DNA of 64,000 bases from Blastocladiella emersonii ATCC 22665. Its lineage: Eukaryota > Blastocladiomycota > Blastocladiomycetes > Blastocladiales > Blastocladiaceae. Positions 19,491 to 31,300 of this stretch are shown here, in pieces. The translations under genes and the position numbers were made by a program. Numbering within the stretch: the first letter of the stretch is position 1; every line of letters begins with the position of its first letter. The stretch is from positions 1,488,001-1,552,000 of the forward strand of contig JANHCV010000006.1 of assembly GCA_025594325.1 (NCBI GenBank). Reading direction: 5' to 3'. The notes below the pieces were generated by a model. The model saw only the letters and a list, made by a program, of their open reading frames with translations, had not been told where the DNA came from and made no database searches.

Positions 19491-21909
19491 CTACGCAAAG
19501 TTGTTAACAATGACCGACTCACCAGTCCGCTGCGCGAGCTGGCCGATAGTAATGACCTCGGGGAGGAGCTCGCGGACGGCGGCCACCTTGTCGGGGGACA
19601 CGACGAGGATCATGCCGATGCCGCAGTTGAAGGTGCGGAGCATCTCGGGGCCGGCAATGTTGCCCGTCTCGCGGAGCCACTGGAACACGGGCGGGAGCGT
19701 CCACGCCGACCCGTCGATGACGGCGGCGAGGTGCTTGGGGAGCACGCGCGGGATGTTCTCGGGGAACCCGCCGCCCGTGATGTGCGACATGCCCTTGATG
19801 AGGCCGGCGCGGACGACGGGCAGCAGCGGCTTGACGTACAGGCGGGTCGGGACGAGCAGGGCGTGGCCGAGCGTGGGCGCGGGCGGGTTGGTGGCGAAGG
19901 GGCACGGCGAGTCGAAGTCGAGCCCGGCGAGCTTGACGACGTGGCGGACGAGCGAGTACCCGTTGCTGTGGACGCCCGACGAGGTCAGGCCGAGCAGCAC
20001 GTCGCCGGCGGCCATGTCGTCGAGGCGCGGGAGGACCTGCGAGCGGGGCACGGCGCCGACCGTGAACCCGGCGACATCATAGTCGCCGTGCGAGTACATG
20101 CCGGGCATCTCGGCCGTCTCGCCGCCGACGAGCGCGCACCCGGACTCGGCGCACCCGCGCGCCACGCCCTTGATCACGTCCGCGGCCACGTTCACGTCGA
20201 GCTTGCCGCACGCGTAGTAGTCGAGGAACAGCAGCGGCTCGGCGCCCTGCACGATCAGGTCGTTGACGTTCATGGCGACCAGGTCGATGCCGATCGTGTC
20301 GTGGATCCCCGTCGACAGCGCGATCTTGAGCTTGGTGCCCACACCGTCCGTCGCCGACACGAGCAGCGTGTCCTTGGCGTCGTAGCCGGCGGCCGCCAGG
20401 TCAAACAGACCGCCGAACCCGCCGATATCCGCGTCACTGCCGGGCCGGCGCGTCGCCTTGACGAGCGGCTTGATCTGCTCGACCAGCGCGTTGCCGTTGT
20501 CGATCGAGACACCGGCGTCGGCGTACGACGCGCCCTGCTTGGGCGCGGCGGCGCGACGCAGCGCGCGGTGGGCAATGTCGGTGCGGAAGTGCATATCCTG
20601 GAACTTGACCTGCTTGAGCCCGTCGTAGGCGCGCGACACGGCCGAGGCGAGCGCCGAGTCGACGGCGGTGACGGCGAGGACGCGGCCGCCGCTCGTCACG
20701 TACCCGGTACCCTGGGCGGCGGTGCCGGCGTGGAACACGGTGACGCCGGCGGGGACACTCCCAATAGAAATGGCGTGGCCCTTGGCGTAGTTGCCCGGGT
20801 AGCCGCCCGAGGCGGCGATGACGGTGCACGCGGCGGCCGACGAGAAGTCGACCTTGACGGCGTCGAGGCAGCCGCGGGTGCAGGCGAGCATGACGTGGGC
20901 GAGGTCCGACTCGAGGAGCGGCAGGAGGACCTGGGTCTCGGGGTCGCCGAACCGCACGTTGAACTCGAGCGTCTTGACGTCGCCGCGCGGCGTGACCATG
21001 AGGCCGGCGTACAGGATGCCGACGAACGGGTGGCCCTCGCGGCGGATCCCGTCGACGGTGCGCTGCAGGACCTGCGAGTGGATGGCGTTGAGGACGGCCG
21101 GGGTGGCGACGGGGGCCGGGGCGTAGGCGCCCATACCGCCCGTGTTGAGCCCCTGGTCGCCGTCGAGCGCGCGCTTGTGGTCCTGCGCGGGCGGCATGGC
21201 CACGACCGTGTGGCCGTCCGAGAAGGCGAGCACCGACACCTCCTCGCCCTCGAGGAACTCCTCGACGACGACCTGGTTTGCCGCGTCGCCGAAGGCGCGG
21301 TCGACCATCATCTCCTTGAGCCCGGCGAGCGCCTCGTCCGTCGTGGTCGGTAGCAGCACGCCCTTGCCGGCGGCGAGCCCCGACGCCTTGATCACGACGC
21401 GGTGGCTGACGCTGCGCACGTACGCGACGGCCTGGTCGTAGTCGGTGAAGGTGCGGTACTCGGCCGTCGGGACGTGGTGGCGCGCCATGAAGTCCTTGGA
21501 GAAGGCCTTGGAGCCCTCGAGCTGCGCCGCGTACGCCGACGGGCCGAAGCACGGGATGCCAGCCGCGCGGAACTTGTCGGCGATGCCGGCGACGAGCGGG
21601 ACCTCGGGGCCCGGGACGGCCAGGCCGACGCCGTTGGACGCGGCGAACGACACGAGAGCGTCGAGGTCCGTCTCCTTGATGGCCACGTTCGACACCTTGG
21701 CGAGGCCCGACGCGGTGCCGCCGTTTCCTACGCGATTGAATTGGGGGATGGTTGGCGACTGCGAGAAGCGAAACCGCGGCGCGACAAGAAGGCCTACCTG
21801 GCGCAACGTAGACGTGGGCGACCGAGGCCGACTGGGCGAGCTTCCACGCGAGGGCGTGCTCGCGGCCGCCCGAGCCGATGAGGAGGACGTTGAAGGGGGC
21901 GGCGGACAT
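19491..21909 (-). CDS. ADE5,7: Bifunctional GAR synthetase / AIR synthetase (PurD-PurM fusion)
   Basis: Two exons (21909-21798, 21727-19491; intron 21728-21797, 70 bases, GTAGGC...GCGTAG) encode 782 residues. The N-terminal ~430 residues are phosphoribosylamine-glycine ligase: the start [20 protein letters not shown] carries the GGREHAL motif, followed by an ATP-grasp region ([33 protein letters not shown]). The C-terminal ~340 residues are phosphoribosylformylglycinamidine cyclo-ligase ([41 protein letters not shown]). These are steps 2 and 5 of cytosolic IMP synthesis. The fungal protein is fused in this PurD-PurM order and lacks the GART domain of the animal trifunctional enzyme. Divergent from the kinase gene at 22244. 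Confidence 0.95.
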
Positions 21910-22243
21910 GGTGGTGGTTGATACGTGGGTGCCGGGGACGGCGAGGCGGGAGGAGAGCGAGAGTGAGGTGCAAGGAGAGCCGGCCTTTTGACGAGGGAGA
22001 TCAGAGCCGGGTGCATGGCGCGAGACGCGGAGCGGACCGCGTCGCGTCGGAGCGATACGATCCGGCGACCCGGCTTTTCCCGCCGCGTGGCGCACCCGGT
22101 TCCGAGCGTGGCGCCCCACGTGCACGACGCGTCTCACGCTGTCTCGCACTGCGCCACGCGCCGCGTTTCTCGTCCCGCTCTGGCCGCGCACGCGAATTTT
22201 TAGTCTTCGCACCCGATGCACTGCCACCACCACCTTTATCGCC
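21910..22243. promoter_or_regulatory. Divergent promoter region, ADE5,7 / NDR kinase
   Basis: Holds GACGCGTCTCACGCTGTCTCGC followed by CACGCGCCGCG near 22125-22165: the recurrent CGCGTCTC word with an overlapping ACGCGT. No gene seen. Confidence 0.4.
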
Positions 22244-24227
22244 ATGTCCAGCCGTATGTCAATCGGCACTCGATGCATCGCGTCCCGCGCAACTGACGCG
22301 AACCCCCGTCCGCCTCAGGATTCTCCTCCCGGATCGGGTCGTCCTCGACAACCAAGTCGCCGCAGCCGCCCTCCAAGGCCGCGGCCGCGGCTGCCGCCAA
22401 CGCCGAGCGGCTCAAGAGCCTCATCTCGGACCCGACCGAGTTCCGCCATCTGACGCACAGCGCGAATGTCAGCGAGGCGTCCGAGGTCCTCTCGCAGCTG
22501 TGGAAGACGGGCGACAAGCTGCCCGCGCCGTCCATGGGAACGCTCCCCGCGTCGCCCGTCACTACGGTCCTGATTGCGTCGCAGGGGAGTCTCGCGACTT
22601 CACGTACGGGTGTATAACGTGGAGAAGTGGGGTTGCGGTCGCTGACGCTAGTGCGACTGTAGCAAGCACGATCCAGTCGGCCAACTCGTCGCTCATGCGC
22701 TCGACGGCGCCTTTCTCGCCCGTCACCGTGGAAAAGACGGTCCGCACTCCCCCCACTCAGCATAACCTCGCTGCAACTGACGCCCAGCACCATGTAGGCC
22801 GCGACCAAGGTCTACTTCGAGGGCTACTTTGACCGCCTCCTGTCGCAGCCATCGGGCCGGCAACGGCGGCGGATGCAGCTCGAGGCCGACCTCGAGTCGC
22901 TGCCGCTGACCGAGGAGGAGAAGCGGCGGATGCGCATCGAGTGGCAGCAGCGCGAAACCGAGTACATCCGTCAGGTCCGCTCGCGCGTGACGCCCGCCGA
23001 CTTCGACATCCTGAAACCGCTCGGCCGGGGCGGGTTCGGGCACGTCGAGCTGGCGCGCGACCGGATCACGGGCAACCTGGTCGCGCTGAAAGCCGTCGAC
23101 AAGGAGTCGACGCTGGCGCGCGGCCAGGAGGGGCACATCCGCGCCGAGCGCGACCTGCTGTGCCAGGCGAGCGACCGGTGCGAGTGGATCGTCCGCCTCA
23201 TGTACACGTTCCAGGACGATGCTTTCCTCTATTTCGCGCTCGAGTACATGCCCGGCGGCGACCTCCTCTCGCTGCTCATCCGCCTCGACGTGTTCACCGA
23301 CGACATGGCCGCGTTTTACGCCGCCGAGGCCGTGCTTGCGATCGAGGAGGTGCACGCGCTGGGGTACGTGCACCGCGATATCAAGCCGGATAACTTTTTG
23401 CTGGGCGCCGACGGCCACCTTAAGCTCGGCGATTTCGGGCTCGCGTCCGACTTTCACTGTACGTCCTCTCTTTTGTCTTCGTCGCGAGGACGCGTGGCTG
23501 ACCCCGCACGGCGTCTACCGGTACAGGGCTGCACGATGCCAACTACCACGAGGCGCAACGCCGGATCCTCGAGCAGCGCGGCACCTCATCCACCACGACC
23601 GCCACCACCGCTACTCCACCACCGTCCGCGACGGATCCGCCACCGGAACCCGCGCTGGCGCCCGCGGTCCTCGAAGCCTACAAGCGCAACCGCCGCGCCA
23701 TGGCGTACTCGGTCGTCGGCACCCGCGCGTACATGGCGCCCGAGGTCGGCCGCGGCGACGGCCACGGGTTCCCCGTGGACCTGTGGTCGCTCGGCGCCGT
23801 CGTCTACGAGATGGTCGCGGGCCACCCGCCGTTCCTGTCGTCGCCGCGCCTCGCGTTCCCCGCCGACGTGTCCGCCGGCGCCCGCGACCTCATCTCGCGC
23901 CTCCTCGTGCCCAACCCCGCGGCCCGCGCGACCGTCGCGCAGGTCAAGGTGCACGCGTGGTTCGCGCGGATCGATTGGGGTGGGATCCGTGGCATGGTCG
24001 CGCCGTGGGTGCCGGAGCTCAAGGATGAGCTGGATACGGGGTTCTTCGAGGCGCCCGAGGGACCGCCCGTGGCCGCCGCCGCGACGGCGGGGCCGGCGGA
24101 CGGTGGTGTGGCGGACGAGGCGCTCGATATGCGCAAGCGGCTCGCGTTCAAGGGGTTCACGTACCGGACACCGCGGCACGCGGCGGCTCCCGTGTCCACG
24201 GCTACGCCCAGGTCAGCGGCAAAGTGA
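22244..24227 (+). CDS. NDR/LATS-family AGC kinase (Cbk1/Orb6-like) with N-terminal CRIB-like motif
   Basis: Five exons (22244-22253, 22319-22603, 22663-22739, 22798-23458, 23527-24227) give 577 residues; all junctions keep frame. Exon 2 carries a CRIB-like sequence (ISDPTEFRHLTH), the Cdc42/Rac-binding core, but without the usual terminal Val-Gly. Exon 4 starts with the NDR Mob-binding region (KVYFEGYFDRLL...LTEEEKRRMR). The kinase domain follows: GRGGFG loop, catalytic Lys in VALKAVDK, YVHRDIKPDN loop, DFG. A ~50-residue insert precedes the activation segment YSVVGTRAYMAPEV, as in NDR kinases. The C-lobe is shortened before FPADVSAGARDLI; the C-terminal FKGFTYRT matches the hydrophobic phosphorylation motif. 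NDR kinases act with Mob2 in polarity and cell separation. Confidence 0.85.
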
Positions 24228-24273
24228 AGTTGGTCATGTTTTTGTCCGTAGCATATACCCACTCTCTCCTACT

Positions 24274-26252
24274 CTACTTCCGCGCACTCGGCGCCCGCGC
24301 GACGCTCACAGGCGTCGGCGACGACGACGCGACGACGTTGGCCGCGACCATGGCGAGCTTGCGGTTGACGGCGGCGTCGAGGTCGGCGACGGCGGGTTCG
24401 GCCATGGGGAACAGGTTGCCCTCGAGGAGCAGCCGCAGCAGGCCGTGCCGCGGACGGTCGCGCAGCGCTGCGTCGCCGTACGCGTTGGTCGTCACCATGT
24501 GCTTGTCGGCGGGCACCTGGTCGAGGATCGCGTCGGCGAACAGCTTGCACACTAGTTTTGGGAAAGTCAGTGCGCGTCGTCGAGGACGCGGAGACCACCA
24601 AACCGTACCGCTGGCGCTCAGCTTGTTGTGGCTCAGGTTGAGGTGCGTGAGCGTGCGGTTGCCCCACGCGAAGAAGGCGCCGCCGGCCTCGAACATGTCG
24701 AGGTCGATGCCCGGTGGCACCGCAATCGCCTCGACCACCTCCTCGGGCGTCTCGTCGGGCACCATGAGCTCCTCGGCGGCCGCCGCCGCCCCGCGCTTCC
24801 CGCCCGCCTGCTTCTTGCCGCCCGCCGCGCTCGCTGCCGCGCCCGAGCCGGGCGTCGCGGGCGCCGACGGTTTCTTCTTCCCGCCCGCCCCCGCCCCCGC
24901 GCCGCTGCCGCCGCCCGTCGCGAAGGCGGTCGAGCCGCTCGACAGGTCCGGGTTCGACGTGTTCCCCGTGGCGGACTTGGCCGACGACGCGCCTTTGCCG
25001 GCGGCGCCCGCACCGGCTTTCCCGGCCGCAGCGCCGGACCCAGCGGCCCCGCCTGCGGCGGCGGCACCGGCCTTGCCCTTGCCCGCTTTGTCCTCGGCCG
25101 ACCCGCCGCGCGCGGTGCCCGGCTTGCCGGTCTTCTTCTTGGCCGTCTGCTCCTGCAGGAGCAGCTACACGCATCGTTCGTTCGTCAGTCGCGCAGATCA
25201 TGCTATCACTACACAATGCGTACGCTCTCCTCCTCCGCGACCTTGATCCGCTCGAGCTCCGCGTAATACTTCCGCCTCACCGCCGCCTCATCATTCGCGA
25301 GCGGCTGGCGGGACAACGCGCGCGCAATCGCCCCCGCAGCCTCGTCCGTCAGCAGGTTCCCTGCGAGCGACAGTGCGACGAGCGCCGTGTTCCGGACCAG
25401 GGCCTCGGCCAACGCTTCCGCCCCGGCGCGCGCGATCCGATTCCGCGCCAGGTGCAGCGTCTTGAGCGCGCGGTTCGCGCGCAGGTTCGCGGCGAGCGCG
25501 GACGCCGCGGCGTCGCCCAGCGCGTTGCCGCGCAGCGAGACCAGGCCGAGGAGCGACGTGTCCGGGTGGATCAGCGCGGACCACGCGGACGCGACGGTGT
25601 CGGCGGGACCGTCGACCGGGTTGTGGTCGAGGAACAGCACCCGCACGCCCGTCGTCGGGAGCAGGGACGCGAGGGATTGCACGTCTGCGAGCGACAGGGC
25701 GCACCCGAGCAGGCGCAGCTCCACGACGCTCGGCTCGTGCGGCAGCGCGGCCCCGATCGCCGACAGCGAGTGTGCGGGCAGACGCACGTGTCGCGCCTGC
25801 AGCGACCGCAGCGCGCCCGTCACGGGGGAGGTAGGGGAGGATGCGGAGGTGCCCGCCACGGGGCTCGCGGCGGCCGCGGCGGTCGGTGAGGTCGGCGGGG
25901 TGTCGGCCGCGGGAAGGATCCCGAGCGGGGTGCCGAACAGGCCCGAGGTGCCCACGTCGTCGGTGCTGCCTGGCGGGAGCGCGAGCGAGGCCAGCTCGCA
26001 CCGCGTCAGGTGCAGGCACGGCGCGTAGACGTGCCGCGGGCGGAGCGGTGGGCTGGTTGAGCCGGGTTGCGTCGTGTTCGAGAACTCGGGCAGGACTGTG
26101 GAGAAGGGTGATGTGAGTTGGGCGTGGTGGCGGCTACGGGGCGGTGTGCAAGACGCACCGAGGGCCGGCGGCGCATGGACCGGCAGCGGCGTGATGCCGT
26201 GCGCCGAGCAGTAGTTCGAGTACGTCGAGGCAAACATGCGTTCGGGTTCCAT
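24274..26252 (-). CDS. Leucine-rich-repeat protein, LRRC71-like
   Basis: Three exons (26252-25224, 25164-24609, 24551-24274; introns 59 and 57 bases) encode 620 residues. After a variable N-terminus, ribonuclease-inhibitor-type LRRs run through nt ~25760-25330 (SVVELRLLGCAL, GLVSLRGNALGD, KTLHLARNRI, ALSLAGNLLT). Then come a charged helix (RKYYAELERIKVAEEE), a Lys/Ala/Gly-rich linker of ~120 residues, and one more LRR (THLNLSHNKLS). This LRR / basic insert / LRR layout resembles LRRC71, a protein linked to cilia and flagella. If correct, it supports a flagellated, zoospore-forming organism; another LRR family is possible. The stop converges on the kinase gene with 46 bases between them, and the start is divergent from the gene at 26380. 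Confidence 0.7.
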
Positions 26253-26379
26253 GGGATGCGTGCGACGGGAGCAGGGACCTGTCGCGGCAGCGCGGGGAAA
26301 GGTGAGCAACGCGTCGACGCGTCTCGGGCCACCTGATCGCCGCTGCCATCCCATCTCCGCTCCGCCACCCCACCCGCAC
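26253..26379. promoter_or_regulatory. Compact divergent promoter (127 bases)
   Basis: Only 127 bases separate the divergent start codons at 26252 (LRRC71-like) and 26380 (Sog2-like), so the promoters must overlap. No recognised site. Confidence 0.4.
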
Positions 26380-28029
26380 ATGCATCAAATGACCCTCAAC
26401 GTGAACCAGGAAGGCCAGGGACTCGGTGCAGTCCCCGATTCCGTCCTCGCCGAGCGCGCGTGCCAGCGGCTGTCGCTCGCGCACAACGCGCTGACGCACC
26501 TGCCCGCGGAGCTCGCCCTGCTCGGCAACCTGCGGGTCCTGCGCCTCGACCACAACTCGCTCGTCGCGCTGCCCGAATCGCTCGGCGCCCTCATCAACCT
26601 CGAGACCCTCCAGGTCGCGCACAACCGCCTCACTACGCTCCCGCGGTCCGTCGGCCGACTCGCCGCGCTGCGCCACCTGTATGCCTCGCACAACGCCCTC
26701 ACGGAGCTCCCGCTCGCCCTGCACCGGATCAGCGGGCTGAAGACGCTCGCGGTCGAGGGCAACCCTCTCTCGTTCCCGCCCGCTCACGTCGCCCGGCCGC
26801 TCGCGAGGAGGGCCGACGATGCGGCCGCGCTCGCGAAGTTGATGCGGTACCTCCGGCTTGCTGGTTTGTTCTCCCTACTCGTCCGAGAAATCGCCCGAAC
26901 CTAACGAGATGGTATAGCATCGTGTAGCGAGAGCGACGACGGCAACGACAGCGGTGGGAACAGCGGGCCCGAGTACCCGTCGATCCCGCGCACGCCGACG
27001 GTGCCCGGCCGCACGTTGGCGGAATCCGGGTCCGGCGCCGACGACGCGGCACGCGGCTCGGCGACCGCGATCCAGGGCGGCGGCGCGCCGCAGGACTCGG
27101 CAGTGCGGCGGTCCCTGCTGAGCTTCCTATCCTCGAGCGTGGTCGCCCTCGACACGAGCGTCGCGGCCGCCGGGATCACGACACAGCTGCCCGACGACAG
27201 CACCGCGAGCGGCACGGGGGTAGGCGGCGGGGGCGGCGGCGGCCCGGACCTCGTTCTCGCTGCGGGCCTCGCGATCCGGTCGCTGCTCAAGGTGCTCGAG
27301 GACGGCCCGCTCGAGGTGTCGCAGCAGAACGCGCGCCTGCTCGCCGCGTCGGCGTCCTTCAGCCTCGCCCTGTACCACCTCGCGAGCCACGTGCAGGCGC
27401 ACCTCGCCCTGCACACGCAGCTGAACCCGGCGCTCCTCGGCAGCCACACGGGCGGGACCCTGCGCACCGCGACGGTGCCCGGCCACCGCAGCAAGGCCGG
27501 GAGCGTCGGGCACGCGGCGGCGCTCGCCGCGCTCCGCGCCGTCGCGACGTCGGGCGCCGCGGTCCAGCACCTCGCAGCGCTCGCGCAAAAGTACGCCCGG
27601 TACCTCGAACCGTCATCGTCGCACCGGTCGTGGAGCTCCGCCACCCAGACGTTCAACCTGCTCATCAAGGCGGTCCTCGCGGCTATCGGCGCCGCGCGGA
27701 ATTTGATTGACGCGACAAGAAAGGTGCCGATCACCGATATGCGCGTCGCCAAGGCCCGCGCGGCCGCCATGTTCGTGTGCGTCGCCGAGTGCAAGCACGC
27801 GGCCGAGCTCGTTGCGCCGTTCGGGGCGGGGACGGTCCAGGCGCCGCCGGTTCCTGCCCCGCCACCGAAAGAGGCGTGGTCCAGCTACGAGGCGGCCCTC
27901 GCGTCGGTCCGCGAGCGCGAGTCGGATAGCGCGAGCGGGAGCGGTAGCGAGCCAAGGATGAGTGACTCGCACGCGCTGGTCGAGGAGCCCGAGGAGGCGC
28001 TCGAGATTGAGAGCACGGTGCTGGACTGA
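26380..28029 (+). CDS. LRR protein resembling RAM-pathway scaffold Sog2
   Basis: Two exons (26380-26846 and 26928-28029; intron 26847-26927, 81 bases) encode 522 residues. Residues ~25-135 are four to five 23-residue plant/SDS22-type LRRs ([60 protein letters not shown]). The rest is a Ser-rich linker, an Ala/Leu-rich helical region and a conserved-looking helix ([19 protein letters not shown]) followed by [13 protein letters not shown]. An N-terminal LRR followed by a long helical domain is the layout of fungal Sog2, which activates the NDR kinase Cbk1 with Kic1 and Hym1. The NDR kinase gene 2 kb upstream strengthens the guess. An in-frame ATG at 26389 is an alternative start. Other LRR scaffolds cannot be excluded. 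Confidence 0.6.
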
Positions 28030-28399
28030 TACAAAGGGGGGTTGCAACGCAGAACAGAAAAACGCGAGACGAGAGACGCGAAGGGGAGCCGGCGTGATGT
28101 CAGGTGATGGATCAGCCGCCCGCTCGGGTTCCCGCGTTCGCGCGGCCCGCGGCTGCTGCGCGTTCCCAGCGCCGCGCCGGCCACCGCCCCCCTCTCATCT
28201 GCCCCCTCCCGCCCGCCCACACCGACCGCACCGCCCGCAACTTGCGTCAACGGCCCCCGCACGCCGCGCCGGTCCCGTTGCACCCGGTCGCGCCCTCCCG
28301 CCCGCGCCAACCCCGACCGACCCACCCCCTGCCGATCCCGACCGCCATCACATCGACCCCCGCGACCCGCGACCGCGCCCCGCCACTCCCCGCAACGCG
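28030..28399 (+). promoter_or_regulatory. Intergenic and 5' region of the KDM5 gene
   Basis: No gene. GAGAGACGCGAAG near 28070 contains the recurrent GAGACGCG word; the rest is C-rich, consistent with a 5' UTR. Confidence 0.3.
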
Positions 28400-31300
28400 A
28401 TGCTCAAGCACGCCGCTGTGTCGCGCAAGGCTGCCGCAGCCGCCAGCGCCGCATCGAGCGGGTCCGCGCCGACGGCGGCGCGCCTGGCGACGCCGACGCG
28501 CGCGCCGCCGCTCGACCTCGGCGCCGTCAACGCCGACTACGTGTCCCTGCCCAGCAGCACGTTCGTCCACGAGGGCGTCACCCACTGCCCCATCTACTAC
28601 CCGTCGCTCGACGAGTTCTCGGACCCGCTCGCCTACATCAGCAAGATCCGCCCCGAGGCCGAGAAGGCGGGGATCTGCAAGATCGTGCCGCCGCGCGAGT
28701 GGAGTCCTGGCTTCGCGATTGACACGGAGGTGCGCTTGCTTGCTACTCATCCCGCTGCGTGACTCGTGTGCCTGACCATCGCACCTCATAGACGTTCCGG
28801 TTCCGCACGCGCAAGATGCCGCTCAACGAGATGGAGGGCGCGTCGCGCGCGTCGCTCACCTTCCTCGAGACGCTGCAAAAGTTCCACGCGCTCATGGGCC
28901 ACCCAATGACGCACATGCCCGTCATCCAGCGCCAGCCCGTCGACCTGCGCGCGCTCCGCGCCGAGGTCCACAAGCGCGGCGGCCACGCCCGCGTCTCGGA
29001 GCTGCGCAAGTGGTCCGAGGTCGGCAAGGCCCTCGGCTACAAGTTCAACCACTCGCTCGCCAACCACCTCAAGCAGCACTTCCTCAAGTACATTGACCCC
29101 TTTGACCGCTACATGGCCTCGTCCGACGACGGGACTGGGACCAACGCCGACGGTACCGCCGCCGGTGAGGGCGGCTCCGGCGGCGACGGGTCGACGACGC
29201 CGCAGGAGAAGCTCCAGAAGATCAACGAGGTCGTCCTCCCCACCACGGGCGCCGCCGCCAAGCTCACCGCCGCCCTGTCGGCCGCTACCGAGGCCCTCAA
29301 CCACGGCAGCTCGTCCGCCGCCGCTGCCGCGACCGCCGGATCGCCTGCGCCGGCTTCCGCGGCCGGGATCGAGGACGACGTCTACTCGGCGGCCGCCGCT
29401 GCGCCCATTGCCGACGACGCGTCCGAGACCGCTTCCGCCGACCCTGCCGCCGCCGCCTCGGGCGAGCCCGCTGCCGAGCCCACCGGCGTCATGACGCGCC
29501 GCCGCACCGGCACCCGCGCCAGCACCCGCACCCAGGAGTTCCTGCAGGCCGAGGCCGCCGCCGCCGGCTCGTCCGCGGCTCCCTCGGCCGCCTCGAGCGC
29601 GACCAGCTCGCCCAACAAGCGCACCTCGTCGCGCATGTCGGCCGCGCAAAAGGCCGCCATCGCCGCGGCGGCCACGGCGGGGACCGGGTCGACCAAGGCC
29701 GGGTACCGTGTGCCGCCCGAGGCGCTGATCCCGCGCGTCCCGCTGCCCGACGGGTACAAGCCCGTGGCCGGGTCCGAGCTGTGCGAGACGTGCGGGCACG
29801 GCCACAACCCGCAGCTCATGGTCGTGTGCGACGACTGCGGGCGCGGCTTCCACGCCTTCTGCCTCACGCCGCCGCTCGCCGTGCACCCGCGGTCCCTGTC
29901 CGAGTGGTACTGCACCAAGTGCGTGCGCGAGGTCGGCACCGATTTCGGGTTCGAGGACGGCGACGAGCACTCGCTCGCCGAGTTCGCGGCCAAGGCCAAC
30001 CAGTTCAAGGCCGACTGGTTCGCGCAGCCCGGGCGCGCGCAGGGCGACCCCGCCGCACACGGGCTCGGCGCCAACGACCGCAAGCTGTTTGTCACCGAGG
30101 AGGAGGTGGAGCGCGAGTTCTGGCGCATCGTCGAGTCGCCGTACGCCATGGAGTCGGTCGAGGTCGAGTACGGCGCCGACCTGCACACCACGGTCCACGG
30201 GTCCGGGTTCCCCGTCCGCGAGCGCGACCCGAACCACCCGTACGTCGACAACCCCTTCAACCTCAACGTGCTCCCGCTCGTCCGCGACTCGCTGCTGCGG
30301 CACGTCGCCCGCGATATCTCGGGCGTGGTCGTGCCGTGGCTGTACATCGGCATGGCCTTCGCCACCTTCTGCTGGCACGCCGAGGACCACTACTGCTACA
30401 GCGTCAACTACCAGCACTGGGGCGACACCAAGACGTGGTACGGCGTGTCGGCGGCCAACGCGGGCAAGCTCGAGGAGTGCATGCGGCGCGAGGCGCCCGA
30501 CCTGTTCGCCAAGAACCCGGACCTCCTGTTCCACATCACCACCATGCTCAGCCCCGCCAAACTCATCGAGGCCGGGTGCCCCGTGGTCGCGTGCCACCAG
30601 CGCGCCGGCGAGTTCGTCGTCACCTTCCCGCAGGCGTACCACGGCGGGTTCAACCAGGGGTTCAACTGCAACGAGGCCGTCAACTTTGCGCCCGTCGACT
30701 GGCTCCCCTTCGGCAAGGCGTGCGTCCAGCGGTACCGCGAGTTCGGCAAGGCCCCCTGCTTCTCGCACGACGAGCTCCTCATGGCCGTCGCCCTCGCCGA
30801 GGGACACGAGTTCCGCACCGCCACCTGGCTCGCGCCGTACCTCGCCGAGCTCGTCAGCGAGTGCCGCGCCCAGTGGGACGCGATCGCGGCGTGCGGCGAC
30901 CGCTGGAAGGTCGAGTACCTCGCCAACGCACAGGCGACCTGCGACACCCAGTGCGCACAGTGTAACGCGTTCTGCTGGTTCGCCGCCGTCCAGTGCCCCG
31001 AGCACGGAAAGGTGTACTGCGTCGACCACGCGGCCGCGTGCTGCGGCGGTACCGCGGTGACCGCGACCGCGACCACGTCGGCCGCGACGGCCATGGATGT
31101 CGACGGCGCGCCCGACTTGGCTGTTCCCGCCGCCCCCGCGCCCGCCGCCGCCGGTGCCAACGGGCCGCAGCAGGTGGTGTCGGTCCGGTACCGCCTCGAC
31201 GCGCTGCAGCGCATCGTGCAGGCCATCGACGAGGTGGCCAAGATCCCGACGCGGTGGGTGCAGCGGCTCGAGGCCACCATGCTCAAGCACACCAACGCCG

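Noticed and set aside
20434-22278. Long Arg-rich frame overlapping ADE5,7 on the same strand
   Set aside because: The true frame has the PurD and PurM motifs; this is a shifted reading. Only its first codons coincide with exon 1.
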